The notes: generated by a model not told the origin, from the letters alone. Positions 1 through 12,894 are shown, counted from the stretch's first letter. The stretch is 64,000 nucleotides of DNA from Nepenthes gracilis (GCA_033239525.1 BSYO01000008.1:9544150-9608149); one strand, 5' to 3'. Program-made: numbers and translations.

Positions 1-2316
1 AGCTGGTAAACATGCTTGCCTTGTGCCATGACCTCTTCTCGCTAGGAGCAAGTGCAATTGGATAGACACATCTTTCCAAGCTCAACAACCATAGCAACAA
101 CACACGACAAGAAGGATCCCTCCAATGAACACAAAGTACTGCCTACACCTACAACTCGAATGGTCAATTATATTGAGATGGAATGCCCCTCGGCGAATGT
201 GGCGAAGGCTTCCCTTCTATCTCCAGGAGATCAACCAAGTCAGATCAGTATCAAGCTCCAACGCTCCTTAGATCAAAGGCGCCAAAAGGATAGTCAGGAT
301 CAGCAAAATTCCTGCAAGCAAGGCCAAGTCCTCGGCCCTCAGCCTCTTCCGACACAGTTACTCTGGAAGTCGGCTACTCGCCGCTTCACTCTTAGAAGCG
401 CATCATCGCAACAGGATGATGTAATTTAGAGCAAGGAATCTTTCCTCTGTGAGTTCTTGGATCTCAACTAAGATTCGGACTGCTCACAGTCGATACTAGC
501 AGCCCGCTTGTGACCCTGGAGCGCTAGCGATTATAGTACCTATGCTTAGCCGGCAAGTAGGTTATCCATGTGTCATCACCTTCTCCCCGTAGGAGCAACT
601 ACAACCCTGCATGCGCGTCCACGTCAACCCTAACAATGACATCATTTGAAGACGCTGAAGCGGCACGTCGGCATAATGGTCTTGACATGTGCCTAACCAT
701 AGCGTGCAGCGGCATGTCCCTTCACTAGCGCCATTATGACGAGTGACACGATGCCTTCTCGTGCAACTCGCTGACAATCAATGGGCTTTGATGCCTCGAT
801 TGACTTGATAGCGGCACATCTCAGATAATGATGCTAGGTGCACCATTCCCTAGAGATAACAGGCTGAAAGTGCTCTACCCCAATAGACTCGAGGCTAGTT
901 CGATCGGCCCCTCTCCCAACCAAACTAGAAAATCGACTCGCCAGTGGGACCAAATTGTCATAGTATCAAAGTTCAAGTGACAGACAAACAGCATCCAAAT
1001 GCTTTGGTCATCTATGCCACTTTTTGGGCTGCAGACAAACAGCGTGCAACCCTGACAGGCCTAAGGCTGATTCACCTGACTCGTGTCTCAGCCAAGCATT
1101 TAGGATGCCCAATAATAGGATGGATCGCCAGAAGACCGAATTGCCAGCCGCCCAAACCATCAGACTATCAAATATCAAGCAACGCAAAGCAACATCTAAG
1201 CACTTCAATCATTCACAATGTGCAAGAATATTAGAGCCTTATAACAGAGACAAAGAATACCCAGTAGCTCCATTTATTAATTCATTTTACAATGTACAAA
1301 GCCTATGACGGCGAACGTACGACCCAAAAAAGGAATAAAAATACATGGGATGATGATCCGGTACGGAAGCCCCATTTCACTAGGATGAACACCCAATGGG
1401 AAAGCAAGCACATGACCCTGGGACAGAATCTCAGCAACCAGAACTGCACGTTCTGTACAGTTAAGAAGGTGAGGCTCCTGCTCACCACTGCACTTGAGTT
1501 GCTAAAGCAGGAAGCATATGCAAATGCCCTCCACTGTAAGAGTTAGGGATTAGTCACCTGATCTCACTAGGGGGGCCACCACCAAAGATCATTCATTGAG
1601 ACAGGTCGTAGCCGTGTAGACTAGAGTCTATACCAGACCCAGTGTAGTGACAATGGCCTAGACCCGCGGTGGACTCAAAAAACTCCTCCAACAAGCGACA
1701 ACAGTCCAACATGGGCCATAGATGGAGGGTTCATCTACCTCGATGAGAAAGGGAAGAAGCAACCTTCCCCCCTTCGGGGGCTTAGCCACCACTCCGCTAA
1801 GCTGCCCTGATGAGGACTATGTGACGACAGTTGGGAGAAGGAGATAACGATGACCTTGTGCTTAGGTCACCCTCATTACAATAAGAGAACAACCCAAGTA
1901 GGGAAGTCAAGGAAGATTTAAAAGGCATCTTCAAACCTCTTAGAGCTTCTTTCGATCCCGACCAATGGTAGTGCAAGCTCCATGCTCATTCTGATCTCTC
2001 ACATCACTTGGATAATGAGAGAATGATTCGTGTGGCAAAGCATAGGAAGGCCCCCCCCCCATTTATAGCTAGGGGAGAAAATCAGCGAGCCATTATTGCA
2101 AAAGATCACACCTTCCACCGTTATCCACAGAGAATCAACGATGCTTAGAGAATTGCCCCTAATTCTTGCCAAGTTGGGCAAAGGATCATTTCTCCCCTGT
2201 ATGGAAAGGCTACAAAACACCTATGAAAGGAAAGCGTGCTCAGGCCCACACAACGATGCCTTATTAGAAGCATGCTAGAGGTTGAAACTTTCGAACCACC
2301 CAACATGAGGGGCTAG
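1..2316 (+). mobile_element. Internal region of element D (3' part, non-coding)
   Basis: This stretch lies directly upstream of a polypurine tract and an LTR, so it is read as the internal part of an LTR element whose 5' side is outside the window. It has moderate GC and no reading frame longer than about 125 codons; none of the short frames shows gag, protease, reverse transcriptase or integrase motifs. The layout matches the internal region of element C in this window (56408-59714), which is also non-coding and also sits next to a minisatellite-bearing LTR. This suggests a large non-autonomous derivative (LARD-like) or a badly decayed Tat-type gypsy element. The class is an inference; the position next to the LTR is seen. 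Confidence 0.55.
2307..2316 (+). other. Polypurine tract of element D
   Basis: A purine-rich GAGGGGCTAG block sits immediately before the LTR start (TGATGG). The same arrangement, a G-run then CTAG, stands before the 3' LTR of element C at 59702-59714, which supports the LTR boundary in both places. Confidence 0.5.
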
Positions 2317-4760
2317 TGATGGTCTGCCACCCATGATCTAACATGGGATCCAAGCCGACAGTGGGAGAGCAGTCTAGATGTTATAGCTTAGGAGAGGGCC
2401 CCTGTGATCCAAGGTCCAAGATTGAATGACCTAGGACTGCCCATTGAGACAAAGGCCGGCAAAGTCACTTGCCGAATGCAACCCATAAGCATGCATCCCA
2501 AAATCGCCAACTCATCGACTCTAATTCAATAGACACGCTTACGTGATCCCAACCTATAATGTCAGGCTCGCTAGAAAGGGAGGACCAATCATGATGCTCT
2601 TCAAAAAGGAAAGGCTAGCTGCCCGCACATTAGGATTTCCTCTGCAAATACCTCCTTCCCCCCATAGGAAAAGGGGAGAGGAAAAAAAATGAAAAAACAG
2701 AGGAGGAAAATCACAGAAGAAAACTCTCTCCAAACTTGCGAAAATGGAGAGCAAGGGAGATGACCAAGGAACTCAGTCCCTTGGCTAGACGTACACATTA
2801 GAAACTCAATCCTCCATCTCTCTAAGCCACTTCTCAGTTGGGCACATTTGTCGGAATCCAATCCTCCATCTTTCAAAGCCGCCTTTGATCGGACGCATTT
2901 AACAGAAGCTTTGTCGTCTATCTCTCTAAACTGTCTCTCAGTCGGGGGCCTTTACCGGAACCCAATCCTCCGTCTCTCAAAGTTGCCCCCTAGCTAGACG
3001 CACTCAATAGAAATTTAATCCTCCATCTTTTTATGCTACCCCTCAATCAAGCATACTTATTAGAGCCCAATCCCCAATCTCTCAGAACCGCTCTTTGGTT
3101 GGGTGCACTCAACAGGAGCTCAATCCTTCATTTCTCTAAATTATCCCTTAGTTAGGCACATTTGCTAGAGCCTTGTCCTCTATCTCCAAGCCACCTCCTA
3201 GCCGGGCGCATTTAGCAGAGCCATCTCCTTTATCGTCAAGCCTCCCCATGTTCGAGCACACTATTCATAACCTTGTCCTTCATCTCTAAGACGCTCCCTG
3301 CTAAGTGCCATCTAAGTCGCCCCTGGTCGAGCGCACACAGTAGGAGCTCAATTTCCATTTCTCTAAACTGCATTTTAGTTGAGCGCATTTATCGGAGCCT
3401 AATCTTCCATCTCTCAAAGCCACCCCTTGATAGGGCGTGCTTAGCAAAGGTCTAATCCTCTATCTCTCAAAGCTGCCCCTGACTAGGTATACTCAGTAGG
3501 AGCTTAATCCTCCATATCTCTAAATCGCTCCTCAATCGGACGCACTTTTAGAAGCCCAATCCTTTATATCTGAAGGGCGCCCTTAACTGGGCATACTCAA
3601 AGGAGTCCAGTCCTCCGTCTCTGAAAGCCGCTCCCTGGCCAGGCGCTTTTAGCAGAAGCCAATCCTCTATCTCTCTAAATCGCCTGTTAGTCGAACGTAC
3701 TTATCGGAACCCAATCCTCCATCTCTAAAAATCGCCCCTGACCAGACACACTTAGTAGGAGCTCAGTTCTCCATCTCTCTAAGCTGCCTCTTGGCCGGGC
3801 ACACCCAGCAAGAGCTCAATTCTCTCTCTCTAAACCACCCACTAACCAAGTGCATCTAGCAAGAGCTCAATCCTCCATCTCTCAAAACCGCCATTCAGTC
3901 GGGCGCACTTGCTAGAACCCAATCTCCATCTCTCAAAGTCACCCTCTGGCTGGCGCACTCAGTAGGATCTCAGTCCTCAATCTCTCTAAATCGTCCTTCA
4001 GTCAGGCACACTTACCGGAGCCCAATCCTTCATCTCTCAAAGTTGCTTATTAGTCGGGCGCACTTATCGGAATTCAATCATCCATTTCTCTAAACCTTCT
4101 CATGACCGAGCGCACCCAACAGGAGCTTATTTCTCCATCTCTCTAAATTGTCCCTCAGTCAAGCACACTTAGTGAAATTCAATTATCCATCTCCCAAAGC
4201 TACACCCTGACCAGGTGCATTCGGTAGACGCTCATCCTCCATCTCTCTAGACCACTCCTTTAATCGGGTGCACTTGTTGGAGTCCAATTCTCCATCTCTT
4301 AAGGCCGCCTCCTTGTTGGGCGCACTCAGTTGGAGCCTTCGTTTTCAAGCTACGTCCTTGTCGGATACACTTATTAGAGTCTTATCTTTCATTTTTAAGT
4401 CGCTCCCCGCCGAGCACTGTCTAAGCCGTCCCTCGATTGGACGTACTTATCAGAGGCTAATCCTCTATTTGTAAGTCACTTTCTAGTTAAGCGCATTCAA
4501 ACACTCAATCCCTCGCAATATGCTTCCACGCATTTCTCTTATATCATCGCATATTTTCATCAAATGAGAAAGATTTCTTATTTGAAAGCCAGTGGATATA
4601 CCGGAGAGCGAGTCCCATCAATCGTTTGACATCCTGTTTATTAGTTGTGGTTTGCAGATTTAGGTTCAAAGTGACGGAGATCGAATGCACCTTAGTTTGA
4701 CCCGTCGTAGAATATCAGGTGGTTACCTAATCCGTACAACAATTCGGATATATAGACGCA
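2317..4760 (+). repeat. 3' LTR of element D
   Basis: The LTR begins TGATGG after a polypurine tract and ends near ACGCA at 4760. Its last 250 bases match the ends of the two element C LTRs: the sequence around TTAGTTGTGGTTTGCAG, GACGGAGATCGAATGC and the AATCCGTACAACAA block corresponds to 56290-56407 and 61975-62102. Most of the LTR is a minisatellite (2800-4490). No second LTR is inside the window, so a target-site duplication cannot be tested. D and C belong to related families, but the repeat unit differs (about 52 bp here, 50 bp in C). Confidence 0.7.
2800..4490 (+). repeat. Minisatellite of about 52 bp inside LTR D
   Basis: Roughly 30 degenerate tandem units of about 52 bp. Each unit contains a form of CCATCTCTCTAAACCGCC followed by CTCAGTCGGGCGCACTTA and GGAGCCCAATCCTC. 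The unit shares its core (CAGTCGGGCGCAC, GGAGCTCAATCCTCC) with the arrays in element C. Short open frames in this interval are by-products of the repeat. Confidence 0.85.
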
Positions 4761-6404
4761 TCAAATTAAAGTAATACTTTAATGTTAAATTTAAATTTGA
4801 TTTGCAATACTCTAATGAGAAAAAAAAAAAAAAAAGATATATGAGACACTTCCAATAAGAAAGATAATATAAAAATTAAAAAGAATATTATTTTAGAGAT
4901 GAATATAATCTATATATAGGATTAGCATTAGATACGTTTCACTTTTACTACCCACTTTTCCTTTCATTTGAACCCTGTTTGGCTTCCTTATGTAAAATTG
5001 TACAATAAAATTAGTGAATTTAAAAGTATGTTCTTTTTTTCGTCAGAGTTTAAAGCAAAGACGACATTGACAAATTTGGGGTTCCCACCTCACGAAGTAT
5101 ATATTTTACGATTTTTTTTTGACAATTTTGTTAATACTAATTTTATTAAAATATTAAAAAAATTATGAAATATGTGTCCAGCAACGTAGGATTTTGCGTT
5201 CTCAGTGTTAAAATTTGGCAATCACTAGCCGCCCCTTATTGGTACAAGCGAGAGATGGGATTAAACTGCTGCCAAAAGACTTACGTGGAAGGGTAGGGGG
5301 CGAGTGAGTTGGGCTGTCAGGCTGGTCAATTATCAGCCGCCTAGCTAGTGAGTAGTGTGAGGGGTTACGATTGACTGGTTCTGATGAAATAGCATTGCAT
5401 TTTTTAATCACGCATAAAACGGACGGCATTAACGAAGATAGTGGAAACTGGAGACCGCACTGCTGCATTAGCCCACCAACACATGCACAGGCGTACCTTC
5501 CGTTGAACTATTATTTGACTGACACGCACCGAGTTTTCTTCTTTTTTTAAAATATAGAAAAAATGGAATTGATTTTTTTTATAAAATTGTTTTGAAATAT
5601 TTTTTTTGTAATTAAAAATTTTGACGGCATTTTCCGTAGTAACCTTTTTTTCATTCCTGAAAAATTTTGGTCTATAATAATTTTTTTTATAAAAATTATA
5701 GACTAAATTTTACCAAATTGATGGAATTCTAGGCATAGCTTATCATTAGGCGGGTGGGAGGTTTCTGCTTCTCGAAATAGGAGTTTTGCCTCCGAAATGA
5801 ATTTTTTTTTTTATATTTTTAATTTATAAAATAATTTTATTTTATTTTAAAAGGTAAAAAATCCTACTTCGAAAGCTAGATGCCCCATTCCATCATCAAG
5901 CCTAGAGGACTTTTGGCTAATCCAACGACAGCTTAGAAGCTACGAGCTGGCCCTAATTTTAGCGTTCATACTTCTGTTGACCATCTCAAGCCAGGAGCTC
6001 CCATGGCCTTTCCTCAATAATGGTGGGAAAATTGCATGCCATTCTTATAAGACAGTTTACAGCTTTGATTAACAATCTCTCACAAAGTTACTACGATATT
6101 GTTAAAATTTTGAAATTGATTTTATTTTCTTGAGACAATTTGATTCTCCCTCTATGGGAATTTTGATCTATTTTGGCACTTAAGTGGGATGGTAACCACA
6201 CACAAACCGGATGGTTGAGGCAGCCATCCTCGACCGCCCATCACTTCCTTTATCTTATAAAAATTCTTATCAGGTCATGGTTCAGACATAGGCAACCAAT
6301 CTTGGACGTATGCTGGATATAATTATTATATACAAAAGTAGTTCTTATTACCCACTCTTTTCTTAAAATTTTCTTTTACTGGCACATAAGTTATGTGACT
6401 AGGT
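4761..6404. other. AT-rich spacer, no gene recognised
   Basis: Mostly AT-rich with homopolymer A and T runs. A less AT-rich island at about 5210-5510 has short frames with no recognisable product. A fold-back of about 50 bp lies at 5663-5710: two arms around GTCTATAAT and ATTATAGAC enclose a T-run. The last 220 bases belong to a repeat unit duplicated at 9797 onward. No coding gene is supported. Confidence 0.5.
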
Positions 6405-6409
6405 ATATA

Positions 6410-9232
6410 TGTAACGATCCAAAATTTTAAAACAAGGAAATTTTCAATCATCAAGTCCGGTCAACGCAAGTTGACCGGAAAACGAAATAAGAAAAGTACA
6501 TCGGCTTAAGATGGAATCAAGTTCGGCATTGATTTTCGAAGTAAAAAGAAGTCCGGATTTGCTTGAAAGAAACACTCAGGATTTTCAAAGTAAAAAGAAG
6601 TCCGGATTTGCTTGAAAGAAAGCACTCTGGATTTCTGAAGTAAAAAGAAGTTCGGATTTAATGAAAATTAAGTCCAGTCCTATAAGGCCGGAATGCGGTG
6701 TGTGTAATGTAAGGACGGAGTAGATTTGGGTTCAAAAAGATGAAAAGCCTAAGTTGAAGTAGATGAAGGAGTAATCTGGTTAACGAAAAATATTGACCGG
6801 AAAAACATGAACAAATGAATAGAAAGGAAAGGAGAACAAAATCCGGTCAACGCTCGATAGTTGACCGGAAATTGTTTTGATGAAAGGCTGAAGTCTGGTC
6901 ACAGAAAATAAGGAAAAAATATTGGGAAGGCACGACCATCAATAATCTAGCTATTTCCGAAACTTATTGAAAAATGTAAATCATAAATGACCCTCTTTGG
7001 AAAATATAAAATTATAAATATCACTCTTTGGAAAATGAAGAGCTATAAATGACGGGCACCAAAACCTAGGGCTATAAATAACGACTAAGAACATCAGAAA
7101 AATGCACCCAGTAGAAATTCTAAGTAAAGAATGACCGAACAGTTCAAGGCAAAGAAAAGGAATCCAGGCAAGATACTCATCCTATTTTTAAAGCTCACGT
7201 TTATGCATGTTGTTACGAAATTATATTATGTATGAAGTATGCCTTTTCTGCTTTATGAATTATTATTCTAAAATGTATGATATTCATGATGTTATAATTA
7301 TTTTGTTGAACGTTGATATTACATGTTTACAGAAAAAGAACTTCGGCCTTAAGAAAGAACTTTTTTGTTTTATGAAATGTATGATATTCATGATGATATA
7401 GTTATTCTGCTGAACACTGATATTACGTCTTTATGGAAAAAAGAACTTCGACCTTAAGATAGAACAAGAAATTTTATCATTAATATCTGTTCTGTTAAAA
7501 ATAACTCTGGATTTAAGAAAAAAGAGCTCCGGCATTTTACAGTAAATGACTTTGAATTTAGAGCTCCGGCATTTTGGAAAAATGAACTTCGGATTTAGAG
7601 CTTTGTTTAACAATAATTGAACTCCGGATTAAGAGCTTCGGATTTTAAACAGAAACACACTCCGGATTTAGAACTTCGGATTTTAACAGAAACACACTCG
7701 GATTTAGAACTTCGGATTTTAATAGAAATGCACTCCGGATTGAGAACTTCGGATTTTAACAGAAATGCACTTGGATTTAGAACTTTGGATTTTAAACAGA
7801 AACACATTCCGGATTTAGAACTTCGGATTTTAATAGAAATACACTCCGGATTTAGAACTTCGGATTTTAACAGAAATGCACTCCGGATTAAGAGCTTCGG
7901 ATTTTAATAGAAATGCACTCCGGATTAAGAGCTTCGGATTTTAACAGAAAACAAACTCCGGATTTTAGAGCTTCAGATTTTGAAAGAAATTGAACTCTGG
8001 AATTTGAGAGCTTTGGATTTTGAAATAAAATGAGCTTCTGATTTTAGAGCTCTGGATTTTAAAAAGAAAAGCACTCTGTTCCTTTGAAAGGAAAAGCACT
8101 CCGTTCTGTTATGAAAAAGAACTCCGGCCTACTGTAGAAAAAGAGAACTCTGGCTTTTTACTCCGACTTTTTACTCCGACTTTTGATAACAACTCATGAT
8201 CCAGGAACTCCGGCTTTTATGTAAAAGAACTACGGCTATGTAAAAGAACTCCGGTTTTTTTTATGTAAAAGAATTTCGGCTTTGTAAGGTACTCCGGCTT
8301 TGATAAAAGAAGTCCGGCTTTAAGAACTCCGGCCTCTGCATGAAAAAGAACTCCGGCCTATGTATTTATGAACATGGAAAAATGCATGTAATACGGACAG
8401 CAAAAGAAATCTACGACTTTTGACTTTCGAACTATGATGATTGGCCATTAAAGAAAACGAGCCAAGAACCGAGTTTCCATTAAGCTTACTGTTAAAGATG
8501 GATGAAGGATATTGGAGTGACACTCGAGGATGCCTCCTGGGCCACGGGAGGGAACCTTTTGGTGGCATAAGAACTATGGACTATGGCCCCGTATATCGGG
8601 TTAAAGGCATTACCTCCCGCCCCGGGGAGCATAATGAGGGGATACAGCTTTAGGTTGTGGGGTTACACACAACCCGTCCTCAATGTTGTCCGCTCCCGTC
8701 CGGTCCCTAAAGATGATACAAATTTCGAATGATTTTGATGAATTTTTCGAAAATAAGATGAAAAGAATAAGGACCGAAGAAGAAACGATATGATGATTTT
8801 CATATGTTATGTTATATTATGAAATTATATTTTGATCAAATTATATGTATGTTTATGTTTTCTGCATGTGAGTATCCCGCTGGGCTTTGTAAGCTCATTC
8901 TTGCCACTTTTCAGATGACAAGCTTATGGAAGATGAAGTTGAGTAGAACTTTATGGTGTAGCTGAATGGTTAAGCTGGCCGGAGCAGATTTTTGAGAGCT
9001 TTGTTTATTTTACTTTTTGATGAGACTTGTAAAATTTATTCCGCTACTTATGAATGTTAGTATGTTTCCGTGATACTTTGGGATTAATGAAATTATAAAT
9101 CTCTAGTATGTATCTCAGGTTTGAAAGTAAATAAATAAAAAATTTTATATCCATCTATTTATCCTTTCATAAATTATATGATTTAGAATTGACGGTGGCT
9201 TTGGATGGTGGTTAAAAAGTCTGGTCGTCACA
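6410..9232 (+). mobile_element. Solo LTR, Ty3-gypsy (Tekay/Del-like)
   Basis: The unit starts TGTAACGATCC at 6410, ends GGTCGTCACA at 9232 and is flanked by ATATA on both sides (6405-6409 and 9233-9237). At 2823 bp with no internal domain and no second LTR, it is a solo LTR left by recombination between two LTRs. TGTAACGA...CGTCACA termini and long LTRs are usual for Tekay/Del chromoviruses. It contains hairpins with TTGACC arms (6457-6478, 6843-6868), a 38-bp tandem array, and a block around GTATATCGGGTTAAAGG (8592) that recurs in the other gypsy LTRs of this window. Confidence 0.85.
7540..8060 (+). repeat. Tandem array, unit about 38 bp, within the solo LTR
   Basis: About ten units built on CACTCCGGATTTAGAACTTC followed by GGATTTTAACAGAAA. 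CTCCGG and TTCGG phrases continue more loosely to about 8350. The array is open on both strands over about 290 bases only because the units keep phase; neither frame looks like a real protein. Confidence 0.85.
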
Positions 9233-9237
9233 ATATA

Positions 9238-11356
9238 TGTATTAAAATAGCATAATAATATAAATTCATGAGAATATATATATAGCCATTCTTCTACTGT
9301 AAAAAAAAAAAATGATATAGAGTTTGTATCACATAGAATTATTGACTTATTTTGTTAGACAATTACGCATGAGATCTCTCAAATATATTCGTATTTTAAA
9401 GAATCTGCACTACTTTTTTCCTCTATTATATTTTCATAATCATATCTTTATTCAAATGAGTGACATGATTTGTTGACCAGTAAATACATGAAAGATATAG
9501 GATGAGTATAGTCTTCTCTTTCAACTTGAATTATTGTATTCCAGCCCAAGTACTTTTCCTTACATGTTGCAAAATCTAATTTCTCACAGTCATAGGAAAG
9601 GCCTGAACTTAAATTTTACAGGAAAAAAAAACAAGTTGAGGTTATTTTAATCTAAGGGGTCTAACACAGAGTAAGAAAGAAAATATCTAATCTCTCACTT
9701 TTTTCATTGGTTGAATTTCTTCACACATTATTTATCATATGCTTCGATATTAACTCCTTTCCAAGAGAGAGTGCTTCACATATCTATATTGTGCTAACCA
9801 CCTGTTAAAGGATGATTGACATAGTCATTGACCAGCCATCAGTATCTTTACCTTATAAAAAGTTTAAACGTGGTCATGGTTCAGGTTGAGATAACCCATT
9901 ATAAAAGTCCATCTAAACATATTTTAACATCTTTCACCAATAAATGATAGCCTAGATATAATTCTTATATAAAAAAGTGGTCATGCAACCTTTTTATACT
10001 AGCACAATGGTCATGCTATCGAGTACACAACATCACCATTGCTCAATACTATGCCATTGAGAAATACATGTATAGTGGTTCAAGTATTAAAAAAATAAAA
10101 AACAAGGTCTTAGAGTTAGTACTTAGAACCACAAACTTATTATGTAACATAGTCATATCTATAATCCTACAAATATATTTGCATTTTAAAAAGTAGATTT
10201 GACTTCTTTTTCTACAATGTATTTACAATCATATCCTTACTTAAATAGGTGATATAATTGATTGATCATTGTACACACATAAAGGTATAAGAAAAAAGTA
10301 GTCTTCTTTTCCTACTTAAATCGTTCGATTTCAACCCTACTACTTTTCTCTATTTGTAGTAAAATTGAATGTTCTAACTATAGACAACATCCGGTAGTAG
10401 TAAGAACTAAATCAAAACCTTACAAACAGTAATCAAATACTAAGGATAGAAATTAAGACAATTTAAACCTCAAGGGTCTACCATAGTGAGGAGGAGAAGA
10501 TTTATTCAGCTACTTTTCTTATTTGTTGAATTTCTATACACATGATATATATAATATACTACAATATTAGCTCTTTTTTTTAAATAGGGTATTTCATATA
10601 TCTATATATTATGCCGTGGAAACCTCAATTTAGATTTTATGTGGTGTCTAACTTGACTCTAACATGCTTCATTTTATACAAATCTTAATGGAAATCTCAC
10701 ATCTCCCATCTCAAATAGGCTTGATGAATGATGGGAGCATTCATCATGGTCATATAGTTTTATTTTATCATACTGGGATAACAACCACATCTTGATCTTC
10801 TATTGAGGCCACATTTGTCAAAGTTTGATCTTTTGCCATGATAAGAACATTCCATATTTAAAATTATTTCATCTTTACACGTTTTAAATGTTAGAGGCGA
10901 TTATTTATGTCGGAGAATCAATCTCACGCCTGCATAACACATGTTTTTATTGTATCTTACACATGATTCTCACACCTGCATACCACATATTTTTATTATA
11001 TCTTACATATACTAAATGCGTGTGTATACACATTATCATGTCAGTAAGCATAATATTAGTATACAAATGCATGTAGACAGCATCAGTTCATTGGCCTATA
11101 ATGCACATGGTATTAAATAATAGAATAACAAAGCATAGAGCACTAGTTGTCACTTGAGCTTCAGCCTATCAAAGAAGGATTTTCAGCTTAAGAACCTTAG
11201 TAGAACTAAAAACAATTTCAAGCGTATATATATTTACTTTTTATATCTCTCTCTGTAATATTTCTCACAAACTTATAGCTGGTGTCTATATTTTTTGATT
11301 AGCTGTAATAATCGGGATCTCTTCTATAGGCAATACTATCCAGATAATTTAAAAAA
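9238..11356. repeat. AT-rich region with a diverged 0.8-1 kb tandem duplication
   Basis: Sequence at 9238-9790 (TCATATCTTTATTCAAATGA, AGTCTTCT, AACTCCTTTCCAAGAGAG, TTCACATATCTATATT) recurs in diverged form at about 10080-10620. The part upstream of the solo LTR (6185-6404: GGTAACCACAC, TTATAAAAATTCTTATCAGG, GGTCATGGTTCAG) recurs at 9797-10000, and weakly at about 10780. So one old repeat unit was already duplicated before the solo LTR landed in its first copy. No genes are recognised. The stretch 10640-11356 is plain AT-rich DNA. Confidence 0.6.
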
Positions 11357-11773
11357 ATGTCGTCTAATAGCCTCATCAGAAAATTTCCAAATGCAGTAGT
11401 ACAATCCTCAAATTTTGGTAGCATAAGTGACAAATCAAAATATTTTATTTCTCACTTCTCCAAATCAACATATTTTATTTATCTTAACCTCTCAAAATAT
11501 GATACTATTATCGAACAAGAACACATCCAAAAGTCAATTTACAGTCATCAAGATCTACCTCTAAATATGGATTTTTTCAGTGATTATGTCCCTTTTGAAA
11601 ACATAGTAGTAATCCGCATTACATCTTGGGTATTACTAAATCCTCTTGACAGATTTTTTTCAGTAAACTATTCACGGATTTGTTTGGAATCTATTATCAG
11701 TTCGTTTTGCTATCAAATGCCTAGACAAGTATACTCTATTTTTAGATCAAGCGCTAATAGCACTAGGATATAA
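11357..11773 (+). CDS. Unrecognised 138-codon open frame
   Basis: An ATG-initiated frame of 138 codons in AT-rich surroundings. The product would be rich in Ser, Ile, Phe and Tyr. I recognise no signal peptide, zinc knuckle, DSG protease motif, polymerase motif or other domain. The surroundings are repeats on both sides: a solo LTR and duplication to the left, the non-autonomous LTR element E 70 bases to the right. It may be chance, or a remnant of some mobile or viral-type element. A real host gene seems unlikely because there is no partner exon, and codon use looks like the AT-rich background. Confidence 0.2.
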   Translation: MSSNSLIRKFPNAVVQSSNFGSISDKSKYFISHFSKSTYFIYLNLSKYDTIIEQEHIQKSIYSHQDLPLNMDFFSDYVPFENIVVIRITSWVLLNPLDRFFSVNYSRICLESIISSFCYQMPRQVYSIFRSSANSTRI

Positions 11774-11840
11774 TATCTTTACATTTTTGTTTGTTTTTTA
11801 AGTCTGTGGGAGCATATCCAAGTTTTGACATCACCTTTTA

Positions 11841-12883
11841 TAATAGGAGCATAATAGGGGTTCGACACCCGGATTTACTCGATCCGGTAGCAGCGGAATA
11901 CCTGAACCCCTGTTATCATCAACCACCATATAGTAGGAATAAGGAATACAAGATATGTACAATATTTTTTTAAGTAAAAACCCCTTCTCAACTAAGAAGA
12001 AAAATCACGGGATACAAAATCTATCAATAGATCCACTATATAAAATGGTTACACATACTCAGAGATAGAATACAACAACCACTCTGGCTACACAAGCCAT
12101 AGAGGTGAAAATAAAGAACAGAGTATGAGAATACAAAACCCTCACACTTTATATTTCACTCACTACTCTCTCTTTTTTCTACTATTTCTCTCATCATTGT
12201 GGTGTTCTTTACTCTCTCATTTTACAAGTGTTTGTGACACGGTACCCCCGCACTCATGCGGCCGGTGCACAATGCCCTTGTGTTGTCTCCCACACCAGTC
12301 CTATGCAACCCACATTCTGGGTGTCTTCACACACCCACACGCTTGGTGGTTTTCGCATACCACACTATGTCTAAAGCTCTTGGTGTTCATATATAGACGT
12401 CCTGGCTCTATCTAATCTCATCTGCCCAACTGGTCATCTTGTAAATAATTGGTGCCACGTTTTTATCAGTTTTCGAGCTTCCTGCAGGCCCATGCCCTGC
12501 AAGACGGTGCATGCTTTGCATCGTGCAGATGCGTGCACTGCAACCCAATTGCCAGCCTGTCGACCTATCCTGAAAAGACGTCTGTCCGCTGCCAGCTGTT
12601 ACTTTCTACAGTCTTTTAGCCCATTACTTAGTCGGTCAACTTCTCGTTGACTGTGTTCAGCATTCATCCGGTCAACCTCTGTTGACCGTCTTCTGCAGCC
12701 ATCCGATCAACCTCCCTGTTGACCGTCTTCTTTTACCCGTTCGTCATCCAGTAATACTCCTGCAGCCCTCAAACGATCAACATCCTATTAATCGGAATCA
12801 ATTCTCTAGATTTGTTCTCCACAAATCCTCTGATGATAAATCAGTTTGTTAGGTTACCCACCAGGGAGTGATCAGACCTAACA
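11841..12883 (-). repeat. Element E 3' LTR (left copy)
   Basis: Matches the right copy from GGGGTTCGACACCCGGATT (vs GGGGTTTGATGCCTGGATT) through GTTACACA, the CACTCACTACTCTCTC block and CTGATGATAAATCA, ending in CCTAACA at 12883. The first 20 bases are decayed (TAATAGGAGCATAATAGGGG where the other copy has TGTTGGGG). The U3 part (12630-12740) holds repeated GGTCAAC...GTTGACC pairs. It is about 300 bp shorter than the right copy, so the two LTRs have diverged by insertion or deletion as well as by substitution. Confidence 0.8.
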
Positions 12884-12894
12884 AACTTTCCTTT
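12884..12894 (-). other. Polypurine tract of element E
   Basis: Read on the minus strand this is AAAGGAAAGTT immediately before the 3' LTR start, the expected position for plus-strand DNA priming. Confidence 0.5.

Noticed and set aside
2800..4490. Regularly spaced short repeats resembling a CRISPR array
   Set aside because: There are no unique spacers: the whole unit repeats with substitutions throughout. It is a minisatellite inside an LTR of a plant element. The same applies to 44690-46096, 55385-56130 and 60880-61825.
7607..7907. Open frames on both strands with repeated RTSDFNRNALGF-type units
   Set aside because: Created by the 38-bp tandem array in the solo LTR; both strands open in parallel.
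11357..11773. Endogenous pararetrovirus gene
   Set aside because: The AT-rich context was suggestive, but no movement-protein, coat, protease or polymerase motif could be recognised, so no assignment is made.
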